DNA of 15,753 nt from Bacilli bacterium (GTDB lineage: Bacteria > Bacillota_I > Bacilli_A > RF39 > UBA660), in NCBI GenBank assembly GCA_022801735.1, contig JAAWSW010000026.1:1-15753 (forward strand), given 5' to 3'. Shown piece after piece: positions 13,027 to 15,753 of the stretch. Made by a program: the position numbers and the translations under genes. The notes beneath the pieces were generated by a model. It did no database searches, had not been told where the DNA came from, and was given only the letters and a program-made list of their open reading frames with translations. How positions within the stretch are numbered: position 1 is the stretch's first letter; each line of letters begins with the position of its first letter.

Positions 13027-14163
13027 ATGGAAGGGTTTAGTGAACCTAATGATGAACTTGTTATGAAGTTACTTAGGTATTTTATTTCTGAAAAAAATTA
13101 TAGTCCTATTGTTATTAGGGGGATTCAAGGTGAGATTTGGCTTGAAAATTTAAATGAAGATTATAAAATCATAAGAATTGTTTCTAATTATATTCATAAT
13201 AATGAACAATTTGAATTTGATTTATTTAAAACTAAAAAATTAATGAAAATGATTAAGAAAAAAACTCTTTCTTTAAAAATGAATGCACTTAGTATTTTTG
13301 TTAATTTAAATGAAAATGTTGATTTAGAAAAATACGATGATGTTTCTAAAATTGATATTGCTGGTATTAATGATGTAAATGATTTGAATAACTATAATTT
13401 TATTATTGATACTTTTCCTGATATTACTAAGCAAATGACTTTTACTGAAAAAGGTATGGAGTTATTTATGAAGTTAACAGGGGATATTACTAAGAAGAAT
13501 GAGGGTGAATCTAAAATGAATGAAGATGTATTTTCGATGAAAAAACCAGTTATTACTTATGCATTAATTATAATAAATGTGATTATATATTTTTTAAGTA
13601 ATATGTTTGGCTTTGTAGATGATTTTGCAGTTAATAGGTATTACATTATAAATGGTGAATACTATCGTTTGATTACTGGTATGTTTTTACATGCTAATTT
13701 ATTTCATTTGATTTTTAACTGCTATGCTCTTTATATTATTGGTATGCAACTTGAAAGTTTCCTTGGTAAATGGCGTTATATTATTGTTTATTTATTAAGT
13801 GGGCTTGCTGGTAGTGCATTATCTATATTTATGAGCACAGGATTTAGTGTTGGTGCTTCTGGGGCAATATTTGGTCTCCTTGGTGCATTATTATATTTCG
13901 GATATCATTATCGTGTTTATTTAGAAACTGTAGTGAAATCACAAATTATTCCTTTAATTGTTTTAAACTTAATTATTGGTTTAATGCCAGGAATTGATAA
14001 TTGGGCTCATATTGGTGGTTTAATAGGTGGTGTATTTGCAACTATGTTTGTTGGTATTAAATATAAATCTACTAAATTTGAAATGATTAATGGAGGAGTA
14101 CTTTATTTAATCTTTATAGGGTTCTTATTATTTATGACTTTTAGTGGTATGTTATTTCAATAA
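13027..14163 (+). CDS. Rhomboid-family intramembrane serine protease with N-terminal soluble domain
   Basis: 378 residues. Residues 1-170 are soluble with alternating sheet and helix and no family I can name. Six to seven membrane helices follow from about 174. HANLFHLIFN (222-231) is the conserved H-x4-H-x3-N motif, VGASGAIFG (275-283) carries the catalytic Ser278, and NWAHIGGLIGG (325-335) the catalytic His328. It cleaves membrane proteins within the bilayer. The layout resembles GluP/YqgP of Bacillus subtilis, which has an N-terminal soluble domain; YqgP's C-terminal TPR part is absent, so this is a shorter version. AGGAGG (13017-13022) overlaps the rluD stop codon, only 9 bases separate the genes, and it is last in the lspA operon. 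Substrate unknown. Confidence 0.9.
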   Translation: MEGFSEPNDELVMKLLRYFISEKNYSPIVIRGIQGEIWLENLNEDYKIIRIVSNYIHNNEQFEFDLFKTKKLMKMIKKKTLSLKMNALSIFVNLNENVDLEKYDDVSKIDIAGINDVNDLNNYNFIIDTFPDITKQMTFTEKGMELFMKLTGDITKKNEGESKMNEDVFSMKKPVITYALIIINVIIYFLSNMFGFVDDFAVNRYYIINGEYYRLITGMFLHANLFHLIFNCYALYIIGMQLESFLGKWRYIIVYLLSGLAGSALSIFMSTGFSVGASGAIFGLLGALLYFGYHYRVYLETVVKSQIIPLIVLNLIIGLMPGIDNWAHIGGLIGGVFATMFVGIKYKSTKFEMINGGVLYLIFIGFLLFMTFSGMLFQ

Positions 14164-14185
14164 AAAAGCGATTTTATCGCTTTTT
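14163..14185. terminator. Bidirectional terminator between rhomboid and phosphatidyltransferase genes
   Basis: A perfect 10-bp stem, AAAAAGCGAT (14163-14172) with ATCGCTTTTT (14176-14185), has a 3-base loop and A/T runs on both sides. It starts in the rhomboid stop codon and contains the stop codon and last lysine codons of the convergent gene. Confidence 0.85.
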
Positions 14186-14938
14186 CTTTTGATATGTTTT
14201 TACTTTGTCTTCTGATTTTGAAGATGAAGTTAGAATTTTTTTTGCTTCTTTTAAGGCATCTATATCTGTACACTGTTCAATACTATCTAATATATTGTTT
14301 TCTTTTTGTTTTTCTTTTAATTTTGAGTTTTCGGTTTGAATTGTATCTGTTTGTTTTTCTTTTTTGATATTATTTTCTGGTTTTGATAGTTCATGATATT
14401 CTTTGATATTAATAACTTCTAATATCGCAGTAGCCGTTAAACTTAAATATGTGATAATTTCGAAAGTTAGGGCAGGGGATAATATCATTCCATACCCTGA
14501 TATTAGCGATATACTAAGTGGCCACATTTTTATTCTACCGCTTTGAAGACTTTTACCATCATTTTTACTGTTATTTTTTAATGCAGATTTGGTATTTATT
14601 AGAGCAATTGTGCTTTCTAGAACTAATGGTACTGCCATTAGCGGAATAGTTGGTATTAATGCTACTAAAAGTCCGATTGAACATATTTTATCTGATACTT
14701 GATCAAGCAGTTGACCTAATTTTGTTTGTCCATTTAGGGCTCTTGCAATTTTACCATCTAGAAAGTCAGTTAATAGGAATGCAGATGATGTTAATAATAC
14801 AAGAGGTATATTACCAGATAGAGCCAATGGTGGGATTATTAATGGGGCAAACATTCTTGATGCACTAAGTAAGTTTGGAATTATTGCTCTTGGATTTTTT
14901 ATGTCTTTTAAAATTTCTTTTTTATTTATGTTTTTCAT
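14174..14938 (-). CDS. CDP-alcohol phosphatidyltransferase (PgsA-like) with charged C-terminal tail
   Basis: 254 residues. IIPNLLSASRM (19-29) and several hydrophobic helices up to about residue 180 match the CDP-alcohol phosphatidyltransferase family. The full signature D-x2-DG-x2-AR-x8-G-x3-D-x3-D is present: Asp58, Asp61, Gly62, Ala65, Arg66, Gly75, Asp79, Asp83. The reaction transfers a phosphatidyl group from CDP-diacylglycerol to an alcohol, most often glycerol-3-phosphate for phosphatidylglycerol; the acceptor is not certain here. The last 70-75 residues are a Lys/Glu/Ser-rich soluble tail ending in QKKKR, not part of the usual enzyme. GAGGTG lies about 7 bases before the ATG. Transcribed alone from its own promoter. 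Confidence 0.85.
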   Translation of the reverse strand: MKNINKKEILKDIKNPRAIIPNLLSASRMFAPLIIPPLALSGNIPLVLLTSSAFLLTDFLDGKIARALNGQTKLGQLLDQVSDKICSIGLLVALIPTIPLMAVPLVLESTIALINTKSALKNNSKNDGKSLQSGRIKMWPLSISLISGYGMILSPALTFEIITYLSLTATAILEVINIKEYHELSKPENNIKKEKQTDTIQTENSKLKEKQKENNILDSIEQCTDIDALKEAKKILTSSSKSEDKVKTYQKKKR

Positions 14939-14963
14939 TGGTTACACCTCTTTTTTATTTGTT

Positions 14964-14992
14964 ATTGTATCATGTTTATCTTTATAAAACAA
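14964..14992 (-). promoter_or_regulatory. Promoter of the CDP-alcohol phosphatidyltransferase gene
   Basis: On the minus strand: TTGTTT (-35, 14987-14992), exactly 17 bp, TACAAT (-10, 14964-14969), with TG one base upstream making an extended -10. Confidence 0.65.
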
Positions 14993-15008
14993 GTTTTCGT
15001 TAATAAGA

Positions 15009-15036
15009 AAAAATGCTTAAAATAATAAGCATTTTT
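15009..15036 (-). terminator. Terminator of the acyltransferase gene
   Basis: A perfect 11-bp stem, AAAAATGCTTA (15009-15019) with TAAGCATTTTT (15026-15036), has a 6-base loop. It overlaps two bases of the stop codon and ends in a T-rich run on the minus strand. Symmetry makes it potentially bidirectional. Confidence 0.8.
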
Positions 15037-15753
15037 AATTTTCGTTTTTACGATTTTTTCTTTTTTCTAAGTATTTTGGTAAAACGGTTTCAGATAATAT
15101 ATATGATACAATTGAAAGGGCGATAGTGATTACCCAATATAGTATTAACATTTCATTATATGAGGCATGATGTTTATCAAGTAGGAATGTTCTTACTGGT
15201 ATATTGTTTAAATACAAGATAAATCCAAATTTTCCAAGTTTTTGGAATATTGGTGAAGTAAATAATTTTGAAGAATAACTTGTATTACTAAATGTGATAG
15301 CAATTCCTATTAAAAATAAAATAGCGATTAAATAACTACCACATATATCAAATTGCATATTGGCAATTAATAAAAGATAAATGCAAGTTTCTATTATTGT
15401 AAAGCTTATTGTTTGTGTTAGTTGTTTTTCTTTTATATAGTTACAAATTTCATAAGCAATTACTCCTAAATTGATAAATATGATACCTTTGTAAAAACCG
15501 TTTATAAATATAAAGTCGCTACCTAATGGATCGTTAATATCTATTTTTAAATAGCTACAAAGGCCTATAGTACCTATTATAATTAATGGAGCAATTAAAT
15601 AATTGTAATTTTTTTTGAATTTATAAGCAATTGGAAATAGTATAAATAATACTATAATCATTACTGAAATATACCAACAAGATTTGTTAATAAACATTCC
15701 TTGACTTAAAAAACCGGAAAATAGTAGTTCAGTAATATTACTATTTGAAAATA
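15035..15753 (-). CDS. Acyltransferase-3 family membrane protein, C-terminal part (5' end outside window)
   Basis: The frame is open to base 15753, so the Met at 15697 is internal and about 239 residues are visible. They contain six or more hydrophobic helices. GMFINKSCWYISVMIIVLFI matches the loop-helix of acyltransferase-3 proteins (usually a WYLS/WYIS-type motif). PIFQKLGKFGFILYLNNIPV is the typical late segment before the last helices, and the end is a basic tail (EKRKNRKNEN). Family members move acyl groups, often acetyl, onto sugars or wall polymers at the outer face of the membrane; the substrate here is unknown. The catalytic His/Arg region near the N-terminus would lie outside the window. 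It has its own terminator, so it is transcribed separately from the phosphatidyltransferase downstream. Confidence 0.75.
   Translation of the reverse strand, partial: FSNSNITELLFSGFLSQGMFINKSCWYISVMIIVLFILFPIAYKFKKNYNYLIAPLIIIGTIGLCSYLKIDINDPLGSDFIFINGFYKGIIFINLGVIAYEICNYIKEKQLTQTISFTIIETCIYLLLIANMQFDICGSYLIAILFLIGIAITFSNTSYSSKLFTSPIFQKLGKFGFILYLNNIPVRTFLLDKHHASYNEMLILYWVITIALSIVSYILSETVLPKYLEKRKNRKNEN

Noticed and set aside
14650..14868. Plus-strand 72-codon frame opposite the phosphatidyltransferase
   Set aside because: It lies entirely within a conserved gene on the other strand and shows no independent features.
1..15753. Mollicute code (TGA read as Trp)
   Set aside because: TGG encodes Trp in conserved motifs (thioredoxin WCGPC, HisRS TWYFGS) and TGA is the stop of lspA at the expected length.
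1..15753. CRISPR array, tRNA genes, insertion sequences or phage attachment sites
   Set aside because: No regularly spaced repeats, no T-loop/anticodon arrangement, no transposase or integrase and no terminal inverted repeats were found by reading.

Overview
The window comes from a strongly AT-rich, Gram-positive-type bacterium of the Firmicutes/Bacilli, most likely an uncultured gut lineage near the RF39/Erysipelotrichia-like groups (inference). The evidence is low G+C, strong Shine-Dalgarno sites, sigma-A-type promoters often with an extended -10, an LPxTG-type wall anchor, RNase HIII, and a hisS-aspS cluster. The genetic code is the standard bacterial one: TGG encodes Trp throughout and TGA ends lspA, so this is not a code-4 mollicute, and the wall anchor argues for a cell wall.

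Layout. (1) 1-609 is the 3' end of a surface protein with a C-terminal membrane anchor, closed by a terminator. (2) 849-4260 is an apparent operon with tandem promoters and an operator-like dyad. It encodes a 505-residue LPQTGD wall-anchored acidic protein, a 76-residue acidic protein, and a 544-residue coiled-coil cytoplasmic protein without a recognisable family. (3) 4347-8436 is hisS, a glycosyltransferase-TPR protein and aspS, with one promoter and one terminator. (4) 8496-9293 is a TtcA-family tRNA thiolation enzyme. (5) About 9357-9520 is a gene-sized non-coding transcription unit with its own promoter and terminator; its two ends pair and it folds on paper into a long rod, making it a 6S-RNA-like candidate. 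(6) rnhC (minus strand) diverges from cvpA-trxA (plus strand). (7) lspA, rluD and a rhomboid protease form a tight operon. (8) On the minus strand lie a CDP-alcohol phosphatidyltransferase with a charged tail and the 3' part of an acyltransferase-3 membrane protein that runs off the window.

How it fits together. Most genes are core housekeeping: tRNA charging and modification, rRNA pseudouridylation, RNA-DNA hybrid removal, lipoprotein maturation, membrane proteolysis, thiol redox and phospholipid synthesis. The accessory part is the surface block at 1-4260. The genome is compact: most terminator hairpins overlap the stop codon of the gene they end, and operon genes are spaced by a few bases or overlap.

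The best candidates for something undescribed are the three-gene surface operon and the structured RNA at 9357-9520. No CRISPR array, tRNA, rRNA, insertion sequence or phage gene was seen. No gene-free gap exceeds 300 bases; the largest are 610-848 (promoters and leader) and 9294-9536 (the RNA).
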